Source: CAVTJL01 sp963752325 (GTDB lineage Bacteria; Pseudomonadota; Alphaproteobacteria; Geminicoccales; Geminicoccaceae). Taken from it: a stretch of 64,000 nucleotides of DNA. Position 1 is the stretch's first letter, and each line of letters begins with the position of its first letter. Position numbers and translations under genes: made by a program. This document shows positions 45,726-55,297 of this stretch, piece by piece. The stretch covers positions 310,001 through 374,000 of the forward strand of contig CAVVXU010000007.1 of the NCBI GenBank assembly GCA_963752325.1, written 5' to 3'. Under the pieces are notes generated by a model that made no database searches, had not been told where the DNA came from, and saw only the letters and a program-made list of their open reading frames with translations.

Positions 45726-45991
45726 GGGTCGCGCGACGCGGCCTTTGCTCTCCGCTCGGCCTCGGCCCTGATCCCAAGCCAATCCTCATCGGTCATCGGC
45801 TCGGCCGCGCCGGAACTGACGCCCTCGAGAAGCAGTCGCTCGAGCCGCTGCCCGGCATGGCGGCGCATATCCTCGCGGATCAGCGCGCGAACGAAATCGC
45901 TCGGGTTGCTGAAGCTGCCTCCGGCAACGCGCTCCTCGACATACTCCTTGAGCGCCTCAGGCAAAGAGACGTTCATCGACGTATTGGCCAT
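45722..45991 (-). CDS. ParD-family antitoxin
   Basis: 89-residue antitoxin. The N-terminal ribbon-helix-helix reads MNVSLPEALKEYVEERVAGGSFSNPSDFVRALIRED, the ParD/CopG-like pattern, and the acidic C-terminal tail (MTDEDWLGIRAEAERRAK) would wrap the toxin. The start at 45991 is preferred over 46003. Antitoxin first, toxin second with a four-base overlap supports a working ParDE-type module that represses its own promoter. Confidence 0.85.
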   Translation of the reverse strand: MANTSMNVSLPEALKEYVEERVAGGSFSNPSDFVRALIREDMRRHAGQRLERLLLEGVSSGAAEPMTDEDWLGIRAEAERRAKAASRDP

Positions 45992-46078
45992 CGTGCTCCT
46001 CATTTCCGGAGGAGCCCACTATATCCATGCTGGCAGGCCCTGCCAATCTTTGCCAGAATTCTTCGAGTTGCTCACGCG

Positions 46079-46996
46079 CTACCTCTCCGGCAGCGGAATG
46101 CGCTCCGTCTCCTCCGGCACGGGCGCGAACCGCCCCGCCTGCCAGTCCGCCTTCGCGACCTCAATTCTGTCCTTCGAGCTCGACACGAAATTCCACCAGA
46201 TATACCGCGGCCCATCCATTGGCGCCCCGCCGAGGAGCAGCAGCCGTGCTGCGCTCACGGCCGTCACCGTGATGGCGTCGCCCGGCCGGAAGATCAAAAG
46301 ATGCGGGGCGGCGAAGTTGTCGCCAGCAATCTCGATCGCGCCCTGGACCACGTAGACCGCCCGCTCCTCGTGCTCGACCGGCAGCGGCAGCCTCGCCCCG
46401 GCCGCGAGCGAGGCATCGGCGTAGAACATCGAGGAAAAGGTCGGCACCGGCGAGGCCTCGCCATAGAGCGAGCCCGCAATCACCCGCACCTCCTTGCCCT
46501 CGCCGGCGACGACTGGCAGCCGGCTCTTCTCGAGATGGGCGAAGCCAGCGTCCGTCTCCTCCGCGCCTTTCGGCAGCGCCACCCAGGCCTGCAGCCCGAA
46601 GAGCTTCCCTTTTCTCAGGCGCGCCTCCTCGGGCGTGCGCTCGGAGTGGGCGATCCCGCGCCCGGCGGTCATCCAGTTGACGTCACCCGGGCGGATCGGC
46701 TGAACCGTGCCCAGGCTGTCCCGATGCAGGATCTCGCCCTCCAGGAGATAGGTCACCGTGGCGAGCCCGATATGGGGATGGGGGCGGACATCGAGCCCAC
46801 CCCCGACCAGCAGCTCGGCCGGCCCCATCTGGTCGAAAAAGACAAAAGGGCCGACCATCTGGCGGCGGGCCGAGGGCAGGGCCCTTCGCACCTCGAACCC
46901 GCCGAGATCGCGCGCCCGCGGCAGGATCGCCGTCTCGACCCGGCCCGGCGGGGCTCCCTTCGGGCTTTCGGGCTCCAGGGCCGGCGGCCGGCTCAT
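46079..46996 (-). CDS. Pirin family protein
   Basis: 305-residue bicupin iron protein. The metal-binding histidines are in LDVRPHPHIGLATVTYLLEGEILHRDSLG near residue 70 and in GRGIAHSERTP near 113; the second cupin begins near 190 (PLPVEHEERAVYVVQGAIEIAG). Some pirins have quercetinase activity, others act as redox regulators; the role here is unknown. It starts 14 bases after a cyclase-family gene on the same strand, so the two are probably co-transcribed. Confidence 0.88.
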   Translation of the reverse strand: MSRPPALEPESPKGAPPGRVETAILPRARDLGGFEVRRALPSARRQMVGPFVFFDQMGPAELLVGGGLDVRPHPHIGLATVTYLLEGEILHRDSLGTVQPIRPGDVNWMTAGRGIAHSERTPEEARLRKGKLFGLQAWVALPKGAEETDAGFAHLEKSRLPVVAGEGKEVRVIAGSLYGEASPVPTFSSMFYADASLAAGARLPLPVEHEERAVYVVQGAIEIAGDNFAAPHLLIFRPGDAITVTAVSAARLLLLGGAPMDGPRYIWWNFVSSSKDRIEVAKADWQAGRFAPVPEETERIPLPER

Positions 46997-47010
46997 CGGC
47001 GATCCTCCCT

Positions 47011-47991
47011 TCAGGCCCGGAGCGGCATGGCGACCGGCCGCATCGGGGCGCCCGTGGCACCCCGGAGCTTCACGGAGGCGCCGAAGAAGGCGTACTCGTA
47101 GAGGCGCTCCCCCGCCAGCTCCTCGAGGTTGACGACCTCCATGATCGGCACGCCCGCCTCCGCCAGGAGATAGGTGTGGACCACCATCCAGTTCTCCGGA
47201 TCGGCCGAGGGTATCTGCTCCAGCGTCAGCGTGTCGCCGCCGATCATGATCGCCCCGCCCTCGGCCAGGTACACCGCACCTTCACGGTTCAGGCCAGGCG
47301 GGTTGGGCATGTAGGCGTCGCGGTCGGGCCAGGCCTGCATCCGCCCCGTGCGCAGCATCACGACGTCGCCCGGCCGCAGCTCGATCCCCTGATGCTTGAG
47401 GCAGCCCTCGATGTCCTTCGCACCCACGCCGTAGCTGTCGGGCAGCATGTCCACGCCGTGCATGCCGGGCATGTCGAGCAGGATGCCGCGCGCGACGATC
47501 GGCGGAAGCTTGTCGGCACCGGCCTTGCGCCAATGACGGCTGCCGATGTGGTCGGCCGCACAGAAGTTGTTGAAGATCTTGCCGTCATAGCCCCAGTGGT
47601 TGAGGGCGTCGATGTGCGTGCCGCAGTGCGTGTACATCGAGAAGGCGTCGCCCGAGTAGGCGGCGAGCCGGTTCTGCTCGGCACCCACGCCCATCACGTC
47701 GTCCAACTCCTCTCCCTTGGGCGTGTGCGTCATCCAGATCTGGTAGGGCGGATCGCCGGCCGCGAGCCAGCTCGGCATGCCCATGAAATGATCGACGGCC
47801 ATATCGATCATCTTTCCTGCATCGGCCCGGCTCATGATGGCGTCGCGCGAGGCGGCGTCGATCAGGTTGAGCATGCCGATCTCGTCCTCCGAGCCGAACG
47901 GGCTCGCCGTCACCTGCCGAAATTTTGCGCTGTAGGCGGCTATTTTCTTCTTCATCGCCTCGTCGACGATCCTCGGCGCGCACATCGTCAC
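47011..47991 (-). CDS. Cyclase family protein (kynurenine formamidase-like hydrolase)
   Basis: 326-residue metal-dependent hydrolase. The zinc-binding motif HCGTHIDALNHWGYDGKIFN is near residue 122, and a further family block, LPPIVARGILLDMPGMHGVDML, lies near 165. Enzymes of this group hydrolyse N-formylkynurenine, isatin or carbamoyl compounds; the longer N-terminus here (SEDEIGMLNLIDAASRDAI) matches the large polyketide-cyclase-like branch. Precedes pirin in the same direction. Confidence 0.84.
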   Translation of the reverse strand: MTMCAPRIVDEAMKKKIAAYSAKFRQVTASPFGSEDEIGMLNLIDAASRDAIMSRADAGKMIDMAVDHFMGMPSWLAAGDPPYQIWMTHTPKGEELDDVMGVGAEQNRLAAYSGDAFSMYTHCGTHIDALNHWGYDGKIFNNFCAADHIGSRHWRKAGADKLPPIVARGILLDMPGMHGVDMLPDSYGVGAKDIEGCLKHQGIELRPGDVVMLRTGRMQAWPDRDAYMPNPPGLNREGAVYLAEGGAIMIGGDTLTLEQIPSADPENWMVVHTYLLAEAGVPIMEVVNLEELAGERLYEYAFFGASVKLRGATGAPMRPVAMPLRA

Positions 47992-48246
47992 GTTTCCTTC
48001 CCATGGTCATTGCCGGGCGCACGGACCAAATCGCACGAGCCTGCGACCCCGGAACCTCGCGGTCCGGATCGCGGTGATGCGCCCCGGCCCACGCCTACTC
48101 TGCCTGATGAGCAAGAAACGGGCCGGCGGCTCTCTCCGTGGCGCTGGCTCACGGGCCCGTGCTGAGCACCATGCCACCCATCACGCGGAGCAGATCCGCG
48201 ACACCCGGTCCCGATCACAAAGAACCCTGGTCGAGAAGCCTTCATG

Positions 48247-49185
48247 CTATCGCCGCAGCACGTCTCTCGGGCTTAGTCCGAACTCCGATTTGAACGCGCG
48301 GCTGAAGTGCGCCATGTCGCTGAACCCCCAGCGGAAGGCCACCTCGGTCACCGTCGTCCTCGAGCCCGCCAGAGCAAGCTCCCGGTGACAGTGCCGCAGT
48401 CTCTCCTTGCGCAGGAAGCGGCCGAAGGAGGTGCCGTTCTCCGCGAAGATGGCGTGCAGATAGCGCAGGGAGACGCCGTGCGCCTCTGCCACGGCCGACG
48501 GGGTGAGGGCGCAATCGCCCAGGTTCTCCTCGATATGCCTGCAGAATCTCGAGAAGCTGTCGCGGTGCGCCGGGGACGCCTCCATCGGCTGGCGGCGGGT
48601 CGTCAGCGTCGCCATGAGCAGGCTGAGCAGAGGCTCCATCACGGCCTCCGCCTCATGCTCCTCGATGCTCGCGAAATCGCGGGCGAGGCGGCGCAGGGCC
48701 TCGGCCGAGATGCCGTCGGTCTTGCCCGAGCCGGTGACAACCGTTCCCGCATAGCGTTCCGCGTCGCCGAGCAGCAGCCTCGCGCGCGCCTTGGGGATCA
48801 GCAGGGTCAGCTTGTGCAGGGGCTCGACGACGCGGAACTCCATCTCACGCTCGCTGTCCCACAGCACGAAGTCGCCGGCCTCCAGGATGGCCTCACGGTC
48901 GCCCTGGCGGATCACCTCGCGCCCACGCAGCTCGAACAGGATCCCGAAATAGGCCCCGTCGGTGCGCCTCAGCTCAGCGCGCCGCCGCCAGCCGGTGCAA
49001 GGGTCGCAGCGGCACTCGACGACCCGGATGCCATCGAGCGTCCGCTGGCGTATCCGCGCCACGAACGGCCTCTCGCCCGGCGGGTCGAGGCGCCAGTCGA
49101 GATGGCTTGCGCTCAGCGCATCGCGCCAGGCCTCGAAGCGCGCCGAGACCGGGTGCGTCCGCGTCGTCCAGACGTCCATGGCCAT
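48247..49185 (-). CDS. AraC family transcriptional regulator
   Basis: 312-residue regulator. The N-terminal part (FEAWRDALSASHLDW...GDFVLWDSEREMEFRV) is the AraC-binding-like domain, and residues 205-310 form the two helix-turn-helices of the AraC/XylS type (ENLGDCALTPSAVAEAHGVSLRYLHAIFAENGTSFGRFLRKERL ... VTEVAFRWGFSDMAHFSRAFKSEFGLSPRDV). The ATG at 49185 follows a GGGAGG ribosome site. It is divergent from an SDR/hydrolase pair that it may control, with about 165 bases between the starts. Confidence 0.88.
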   Translation of the reverse strand: MAMDVWTTRTHPVSARFEAWRDALSASHLDWRLDPPGERPFVARIRQRTLDGIRVVECRCDPCTGWRRRAELRRTDGAYFGILFELRGREVIRQGDREAILEAGDFVLWDSEREMEFRVVEPLHKLTLLIPKARARLLLGDAERYAGTVVTGSGKTDGISAEALRRLARDFASIEEHEAEAVMEPLLSLLMATLTTRRQPMEASPAHRDSFSRFCRHIEENLGDCALTPSAVAEAHGVSLRYLHAIFAENGTSFGRFLRKERLRHCHRELALAGSRTTVTEVAFRWGFSDMAHFSRAFKSEFGLSPRDVLRR

Positions 49186-49350
49186 CGGCTTCCTCCCTGA
49201 CGAAGGCGGCGCGCCTCTTCGGGCGCGCCCGTGCACCCATAGTCAACTGAAGGCGCGTCCGCAGGCAAGACCGGTCGTGACAGCCCAAGGATAATCCCGG
49301 GATCGATGCCTGACTGCGGGTCGGGCCGAGCAAGAGACGGGAGGAATAGG

Positions 49351-50152
49351 ATGGCTGGACGTCTGGCGGGCAAGGTGGCGGTCGTGACCGGGGCCAGCTC
49401 CGGCTTCGGGCGCGGGATCGCTGTGGCCTTTGCGAGGGAGGGGGCGAAGGTCGTCGTGGGCGACCTCACGCCTAGGCCGAGCAAGGGCGGCTTCGAGGCG
49501 GCACCGGAGCTCACCACGGTCGGGGAGATCGAGAAGGCAGGTGGCAGCGCCGTCTTCCAGCGCTGCGACGTGACGAGGAAGGAGGAGGTGGCAGCGCTCG
49601 TCCAAAAGGCCGTCGAGACCTATGGCCGGCTCGACGTCATGATGAACAATGCCGGCATCTACCGCGGCGGCAAGCTCATGCACGAGTTCACCGAGGAGGA
49701 TCTCGACGCCTGCTGGACGGTCAACCTCAAGGGTACCTGGTTCGGCGCCCAGGAGGCGATCAAGCAGTTCCTGAAGCAGGGCGATGGCGGCAACATCATC
49801 AACCTCGTCTCGACCGCCGGCCTGCAGGGCCATCCCAAGCAGTCGGTCTACAACACCTCGAAGGGTGCCCAGGCCAACCTCACCCGCTGCCTTGCGATCG
49901 AGTACGGGCACGAGGGCATCCGCGTGAACGGCATCTGCCCGACCTACGCCAAGACGGCACTGACGCGGGCACTCTTCGACGACAAGGACTTCGACACCTT
50001 CTTCAAGGAGAGCGTGCCGCTCAAGCGCTGGGGCGAGGTCGACGACATCGCGAGCCTCGCTGTTTTCCTGGCCTCGGACGAGTTCGAGCTACATTCACGG
50101 CGACCTCGTCCGCATCGACGGCGGCGAGACTCTCTGCCGCTACTCCGTCTGA
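49351..50152 (+). CDS. SDR family oxidoreductase
   Basis: Classical short-chain dehydrogenase of about 266 residues. TGASSGFGRGIA is near residue 14, MNNAGIYRGG near 93, and the catalytic YNTSK near 168. The frame breaks near 50088: FLASDEFE continues in another frame as YIHGDLVRIDGGETLCRYSV-stop, the normal family C-terminus; without correction it would run on into the next gene. The start at 49351 follows GGGAGG. A hydrolase begins 23 bases after the stop. Confidence 0.86.
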
Positions 50153-50175
50153 CGAAAAAGAACGGGACAAAGCAC

Positions 50176-51075
50176 ATGCGCAAGGACATCGAGCTCAAGA
50201 CCGAGGACGGCGTCACGCTGCGCGGCTGGCACTATGTGCCGGACGGCGCGCAGGGCAGGGTGCCGACGATCGTGATGGCGCACGGCTTCTCCGCCGTGAA
50301 GGAGATGTATCTCGACCGCTTCGCGGAGGCGTTCGCCGGGGCCGGGCTCGCCTCGGTGGTGTTCGACAACCGCAATTTCGGGGCGAGCGACGGCGAGCCG
50401 CGCTACGAGATCGACCCATGGCAGCAGGTGCGCGACTATCGCGACGCCATCACCTATGCCGAGACCCTGCCCGAGACTGACGCCTCGCGGATCGGTGTCT
50501 GGGGGTCGAGCTACAGCGGCGGCCATGTGATGGTCGTGGGTGCCATTGACCGGCGGGTGCGATGCGTCGTGGCGCAGGTGCCGCTGGCGAGCGGCCACCG
50601 CAACGCCCGGCGGCTGATCCGGGCCGACTATCTGGCCGGTGTGCAGAAGATGTTCGACGATGACCGGCGGGCGCGGATGGGCGGTGCGGCACCGGCGATG
50701 ATTCCGGTGGTGGCCGAGGATCCGGCGGCACCCTCGGCCCTGCCGACGTCCGATAGCTGGACCTGGTTCACCGAGACGGGGAAGACGCGGGCGCCCTCCT
50801 GGCACAACGAGGTCACGCTCCGCTCGGTCGAGATGTTCACCGAGTACGAGCCGATCAGCTATGCGCGCTACATCAGCCCGACGCCCTTCTTGATGGTGGT
50901 GGCGCTGGGCGACGTGCTGACGGTCTCCGACCTCGCCCTCGAGGCCTATGAGGAGGCCCTGGGGCCAAAGCGGCTAGTGACGCTGAGCGGCGGCCACTTC
51001 GATGCCTACGTCAAGGACTTCGCCCAGGCCTCGAAGCCCGCCGCCGACTGGTTCGCGGAGCATCTCGGCCGGTAG
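50176..51075 (+). CDS. Alpha/beta hydrolase
   Basis: 299-residue alpha/beta-hydrolase of the BD-FAE/dienelactone-like group. Oxyanion HGFSAVKEMYLDRFAEAF near residue 36, nucleophile GSSYSGGHVM near 113, and the catalytic histidine in LSGGHFDAYVK near 275 are visible; no signal peptide. With the preceding SDR and divergent AraC regulator it forms a small catabolic module of unknown substrate. Confidence 0.84.
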   Translation: MRKDIELKTEDGVTLRGWHYVPDGAQGRVPTIVMAHGFSAVKEMYLDRFAEAFAGAGLASVVFDNRNFGASDGEPRYEIDPWQQVRDYRDAITYAETLPETDASRIGVWGSSYSGGHVMVVGAIDRRVRCVVAQVPLASGHRNARRLIRADYLAGVQKMFDDDRRARMGGAAPAMIPVVAEDPAAPSALPTSDSWTWFTETGKTRAPSWHNEVTLRSVEMFTEYEPISYARYISPTPFLMVVALGDVLTVSDLALEAYEEALGPKRLVTLSGGHFDAYVKDFAQASKPAADWFAEHLGR

Positions 51076-51089
51076 GGCCCGACTGGCGG

Positions 51090-51926
51090 TCAGCCGAGCT
51101 CGAACGTCGTGATGCCGAAGAGGCCGGCCGCGTCGGTTTCCGGAGCCGGCCCGCGGTACATGCGGGCCGTCTCGAAGCGCTGGGTGAGGCCGTAGCCCTC
51201 CGCCAGACGGATCGCCTCGGCGTTGTTGCCCGGCACGTCGAGGAGCAGCTCCTCGCCCGGCGCAAAGGCAGCGAGGCTCTCGAGCAGCCGGGCGGCGCCG
51301 GCTGCATTCGGCGCATAGAGCGGGCCCACCTTGGTGCCCTGTCGGCAGCGCCGGATCACGCCCAGCCCCACGGGCTCCCCGTCCTCGACCAGCGCCAGCG
51401 CCCGGCTGTCCTGGAGCCCAAGCCAGGCCGCGAGGAAGGTCGGCCGCGGTGCCGGAAAGAAGCGCCGGTCGAGCGCCATGAGGCGGTCGAATGGGATGCC
51501 CGCGGGATCGACGACGCCCGGATGATCGCGCGGCTCGACGACGCCGCCGTACCGGAAGTTCGGCCAAGCGTAGGTGAAGCCTGATTTCTTGTAGTTGGGC
51601 TGCTGCGCCACGACGCCGTCAAGGCCGACGGTCCGGCCCTCGAGCCGCGCCATCCCCTCGCGCCAGATGGCGATCCCGTGGCCTTGCCCGCGCCACTCGG
51701 GGCGGACGATGTAGAAGCCAAGGAAGGCGAAATCGGCCCCGTAGCGGACGACCGAGATGCCGCCCACCGGCTCGTCCTTCACGAGGCCCACGAGATAGCC
51801 CTCGGGATCGGCCGGATGGAAGGCGTCGATATCGCGCAGCCCGGGGCTCCAGCCCTCGGCCGCGGCACCGTCGATGAGACCGGCCACCTCCAGGCGGGAC
51901 ATCGTGCGGACGACAAGATCGGCCAT
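51090..51926 (-). CDS. GNAT family N-acetyltransferase (double-GNAT/YitH-HolE type)
   Basis: 278-residue protein. The first GNAT domain contains DEPVGGISVVRYGADFAFLGFYIVRPEWRGQGHGIAIWREGM near residues 58-100, including the acetyl-CoA loop RGQGHG; a second acetyltransferase-like domain follows (DGEPVGLGVIRRC...LLLDVPGNNAEAIRLAEGYG). The start at 51926 (MADLVVRTM) is favoured over 51950. Substrate unknown. It converges on the hydrolase gene with 14 bases between the stops. Confidence 0.82.
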   Translation of the reverse strand: MADLVVRTMSRLEVAGLIDGAAAEGWSPGLRDIDAFHPADPEGYLVGLVKDEPVGGISVVRYGADFAFLGFYIVRPEWRGQGHGIAIWREGMARLEGRTVGLDGVVAQQPNYKKSGFTYAWPNFRYGGVVEPRDHPGVVDPAGIPFDRLMALDRRFFPAPRPTFLAAWLGLQDSRALALVEDGEPVGLGVIRRCRQGTKVGPLYAPNAAGAARLLESLAAFAPGEELLLDVPGNNAEAIRLAEGYGLTQRFETARMYRGPAPETDAAGLFGITTFELG

Positions 51927-52107
51927 CTGGGGTCCCCGGCAGCCACGCATCGGTCACGGGGAAACCTAGCCCATGGCGCTCTCCGCCCCAAGCGGAAGAG
52001 CCGTGCGTCCGGCACGGTCTGCATGAGTTGCCCTCTGCCCGCCCGGGCTGCTAGCTCCCTTGGGGCCGGGCCAGAGGGCGCCGTGGCGGGTGCCGGAAGG
52101 AGGTCGC

Positions 52108-53286
52108 GTGCGGCAACCATCGCAGGGCAGGGAGCGGGCGGACGCGCCGGAGATCGTGCTGGCGAACGCGACGCTCGTGTTGCCGGGCGAGGCTTTCTCC
52201 GGCGGCCTCGTGCTGAAGGGCGGCCGGATCGTCGGGATCGACCGCGGCGCCACCCGTGTGCGTGCGGGGCTGGACCTCGAGGGCGATCTGCTGATCCCGG
52301 GACTGGTCGAGCTGCACACCGACAATCTCGAGCGGCACTACACGCCGCGCGCTGGCGTGCAATGGGATCCCGTCTCGGCCGCCATGGCCCACGATACCCA
52401 GCTCGCGGGCTCCGGCATCACCACCGTCTTCAATTCGCTCGTGCTCGGAGCGGCACCCGGCTGGGATATGCGGGACGCCTACCTCAGGCCCATGCTCGAC
52501 GGCCTCGCGGAGGCGCGCAGGCATGCCATGCTGCGCATCGACCACCGCCTCCATCTGCGCTGCGAGCTCACCCATCCTGATATCGCGGCGCTGCTCGAGG
52601 CCGTTCTGGACGAGGCTGGCCTGGGCTTCATGTCGCTCATGGATCATGCGCCGGGTGATCGGCAGTCGCCCGACATCGAGGCTTACAAGCGCCGCTACCG
52701 GTCGTCCGGCGCGTTGGACGAGGCAGCGGTCGAGGCGCATGTCATGGCCCTCCTCGAGGGCTCGCGACGCTACGCCGCCACGAACCGCCGCAGGCTCGCC
52801 TCCATCGCGGGCGATCGTGGGCTGCCGATGGCGTCCCACGACGACGCCTCGGCGGCCCACATCGAGGAGGCGGCGGCGCTGGGCTGCGTTCTGACCGAGT
52901 TCCCGACGACGCTCGAGGCCGCGCGGGCGGCGCGCGAGCACGGCCTCCACGTGCTGATGGGTGCTCCCAACCTGATCCGCGGCGGCTCGCACTCGGGCAA
53001 CGTGGCGGCGGCGACCCTGGCGGAGGCGGGTGCTCTCGACATCCTCTCCTCCGACTACATTCCGGCGAGCCTGATCCAGGGCGCCTTCCGGCTCACCGAG
53101 GCGCCCTTTTGTCACGCGCTGCCGGAGGCCATCGCGACGGTGAGCGCCAACCCGGCCGAGGCCGCCGGCCTCACCGATCGCGGGCGCATCGAGATCGGCG
53201 CCCGCGCCGACCTCGTTCGCGTGCGGATGATCGCCGGGCGGCCTGTCGTCCGGTCAGTCTGGGTGGAGGGCCAGCGGGTTGCCTGA
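52108..53286 (+). CDS. phnM: Second HTDNLER-type PhnM, outside the C-P lyase operon
   Basis: 392-residue PhnM-like diphosphatase, intact. Metal-site block PGLVELHTDNLERHYTPRAGV near residue 65, ITTVFNSLVLGA near 100, MASHDDASAAHIEEAAALG near 240 and GAPNLIRGGSHSGNVAAATLAEAG near 285. The GTG at 52108 has a near-perfect GGAGGT ribosome site; frames from 52060 lack one. It is 12 kb from the C-P lyase operon and is followed after four bases by a DUF1045 gene, a pair found with phosphonate genes in other alphaproteobacteria. No TGTCTAGACA-type box is visible upstream. Confidence 0.88.
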   Translation: MRQPSQGRERADAPEIVLANATLVLPGEAFSGGLVLKGGRIVGIDRGATRVRAGLDLEGDLLIPGLVELHTDNLERHYTPRAGVQWDPVSAAMAHDTQLAGSGITTVFNSLVLGAAPGWDMRDAYLRPMLDGLAEARRHAMLRIDHRLHLRCELTHPDIAALLEAVLDEAGLGFMSLMDHAPGDRQSPDIEAYKRRYRSSGALDEAAVEAHVMALLEGSRRYAATNRRRLASIAGDRGLPMASHDDASAAHIEEAAALGCVLTEFPTTLEAARAAREHGLHVLMGAPNLIRGGSHSGNVAAATLAEAGALDILSSDYIPASLIQGAFRLTEAPFCHALPEAIATVSANPAEAAGLTDRGRIEIGARADLVRVRMIAGRPVVRSVWVEGQRVA

Positions 53287-53290
53287 GCCG

Positions 53291-53986
53291 ATGCGACGCT
53301 ACGCCGTCTACGCCGCGCCAACGGACAAAAGCCCGCTCGCACGTTTTGCCGCCGCATGGCTCGGCCGCGACCCCTACGCGGGTGAGGCGGTGGCGCAGCC
53401 CGGGGTCCCGGGGGTCAGTGCCGAGCGCCTCGCCGCCATCACCGCATCGCCCCGGCTCTACGGCTTCCACGGAACGCTCAAGGCCCCCTTTCTTCCCGCA
53501 GAGGGTATCGGCGCCGAGGGGCTGCATGCGAGTGTCCGCGACCTCGCTCGCAGCCTACAGCCCGTCGAGGTCCCACTGAAGCTCAATTCGTTGGGCGGCT
53601 TCCTGGCGCTCGTGCCGGCCGAGCCGTCGCCCGCCCTGCACACGCTGGCCGACGCCTGCGTCACCGAGCTCGATCATCTGCGGGCGCCCCTGGACGAGGC
53701 CGAGTTGGCACGCCGCCGGCGCAGCGGCCTCTCGCCCGTCGAGGACGCCCACCTCGTCCGCTTCGGCTATCCCTACGTCCTCGACCGCTTCCGCTATCAC
53801 ATGACGCTCACCGAGCGCCTGGCCGAGCCCGAGCACGGTCAGCTGAAGGAGATCCTCACCGATCTCACCGCACCCTTCTATCGCGAGCCCTTCCGGCTCG
53901 ACGCCCTCGTCATCTTCGAGCAACCCGACCGCTCGAGCCCCTTCGTCGTGACCGGCCGCCATCCCCTCGGCCCAGTGGCCGCCTGA
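53291..53986 (+). CDS. DUF1045 family protein (putative 2H phosphoesterase, phosphonate-linked)
   Basis: 231-residue protein. Two H-x-T motifs of the 2H phosphoesterase superfamily are present: YGFHGTLKAPF near residue 58 and RFRYHMTLTE near 170. DUF1045 proteins occur with phn genes and are proposed to act on cyclic ribosyl phosphates, possibly replacing PhnP, which is absent from this window. The gene follows phnM with a four-base gap and is probably co-translated. Confidence 0.83.
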   Translation: MRRYAVYAAPTDKSPLARFAAAWLGRDPYAGEAVAQPGVPGVSAERLAAITASPRLYGFHGTLKAPFLPAEGIGAEGLHASVRDLARSLQPVEVPLKLNSLGGFLALVPAEPSPALHTLADACVTELDHLRAPLDEAELARRRRSGLSPVEDAHLVRFGYPYVLDRFRYHMTLTERLAEPEHGQLKEILTDLTAPFYREPFRLDALVIFEQPDRSSPFVVTGRHPLGPVAA

Positions 53987-54046
53987 CCGAGCCTGCCGCC
54001 CAAAGCCCTCGTCACAGGCCCTCCCGTCGGGCTATCTCTCCGCCGC

Positions 54047-55297
54047 ATGATGGAGACCCCACGCCCCATGGCCGATGCGCGCCCCGGCGCCAGCCGCAGG
54101 ATCAGCCCCGATTCCGGCTTCTTCGTCGCCCTCCTCGCGGCGTTGATGACGATGACCGCCATGTCGATCGACATCAGCCTGCCCGCGGTGCCGGCGACCG
54201 CTGCCTCGCTGGGCGCCAGCCTCGCCGTGGCCCAGCTCATCGTGCCGGCCTTCTTCCTGGGCTTCGCGATCGGCCAGACCCTGTGGGGTCCGACCTCCGA
54301 TCGCTTCGGACGCCGGCCCGTGCTGCTGCTGGGTATCGCCCTCTACGTCGTCGCCACGCTGGGCTGCGCCCTGAGCCCGACCATGGAGCTGCTGCTGGCC
54401 CTGCGGGTCGTGCAGGGCATCGGTGCAGGCGCCGGGTCGATCCTGAGCCGCACCATCATCCGAGATCTTTTTCAGGGTGCGGAGATGGCGCGCGTGATGT
54501 CCTTGACCCTCGCGGCCTTCATCACCGCCCCCATCGTGGCGCCAACCGTGGGCGCCCTGATCCTCACGGTGGCGCCCTGGCGCGGCATCTTCGTCTTTCT
54601 CGCCATCTATGGCGTGGCGCTCCTGGTGCTCACCTGGGTCTATCTCGAGGAGAGCCTGGCGCGCCGCAGCCCGGACGCGCTCTCGCTGGCGCGTCTGGCC
54701 GGCGGCTACCGCGCGATGCTCGGCAACCCGGACTCGCGCGCCTACGCCATCGCCGTGATGTTCGTCTTCGCCACGCTCACCACCTACCTCACCAACGCGC
54801 CCTCGGTCTTCATGCAGACCTACAAGGTCTCGCCCTCCCTGTTCGGCCTGATGTTCGCGATCGTCGCCGCCTGCTCGGCGGCGGGCAACCTCATCAACGC
54901 CCGCATCGTCCGCCGTCTGCCGCTCGCGCGCGTGATGGGCGTGGGCCTGATGGGTGCGGTCGCCTCGATGGCGCTCAACCTTGTCGTCGCGATCGTCGGC
55001 CGCGGCGGCGCCTGGGCGCTGGTCCCGGGCTTCGCCGGCTTTTTCTTCTTCTTTGGCTTCATCGCGGCGAACGGCACGACGCTTGCCCTGATGCCGCACC
55101 GGGAGAATGTGGGTGCCGCCATCTCGGCCCTTGGCGTCACCCAGACGATCGTCCCGGCCGTCATCGCCGCCTCGATCGCCGCCCTCTACGACGGCACGGC
55201 GCATCCGGCCACGATCGGCATGCTGCTCTTGATGGTGGCCAGCGCTGCCGTCTTCTTCCTGCACGGCCGTCCGGGCCGCGCTCCGGTCACGAGGTGA
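54047..55297 (+). CDS. MFS multidrug transporter (Bcr/CflA family)
   Basis: 416-residue twelve-helix major facilitator. The Bcr/CflA features are MTAMSIDISLPAVPATAASLGAS near residue 33, GQTLWGPTSDRFGRRPVLL (motif A) near 78 and RVVQGIGAGAGSILSRTIIRD near 125. Probably a drug/proton antiporter in the inner membrane. Its last 11 bases overlap the convergent asparagine synthase gene. A Met at 54068 is an alternative start. Confidence 0.87.
   Translation: MMETPRPMADARPGASRRISPDSGFFVALLAALMTMTAMSIDISLPAVPATAASLGASLAVAQLIVPAFFLGFAIGQTLWGPTSDRFGRRPVLLLGIALYVVATLGCALSPTMELLLALRVVQGIGAGAGSILSRTIIRDLFQGAEMARVMSLTLAAFITAPIVAPTVGALILTVAPWRGIFVFLAIYGVALLVLTWVYLEESLARRSPDALSLARLAGGYRAMLGNPDSRAYAIAVMFVFATLTTYLTNAPSVFMQTYKVSPSLFGLMFAIVAACSAAGNLINARIVRRLPLARVMGVGLMGAVASMALNLVVAIVGRGGAWALVPGFAGFFFFFGFIAANGTTLALMPHRENVGAAISALGVTQTIVPAVIAASIAALYDGTAHPATIGMLLLMVASAAVFFLHGRPGRAPVTR

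Noticed and set aside
49306..51075. An SDR-alpha/beta hydrolase fusion protein
   Set aside because: The join passes through out-of-frame sequence; the true SDR C-terminus with its stop at 50152 is in another frame and the hydrolase has its own start.
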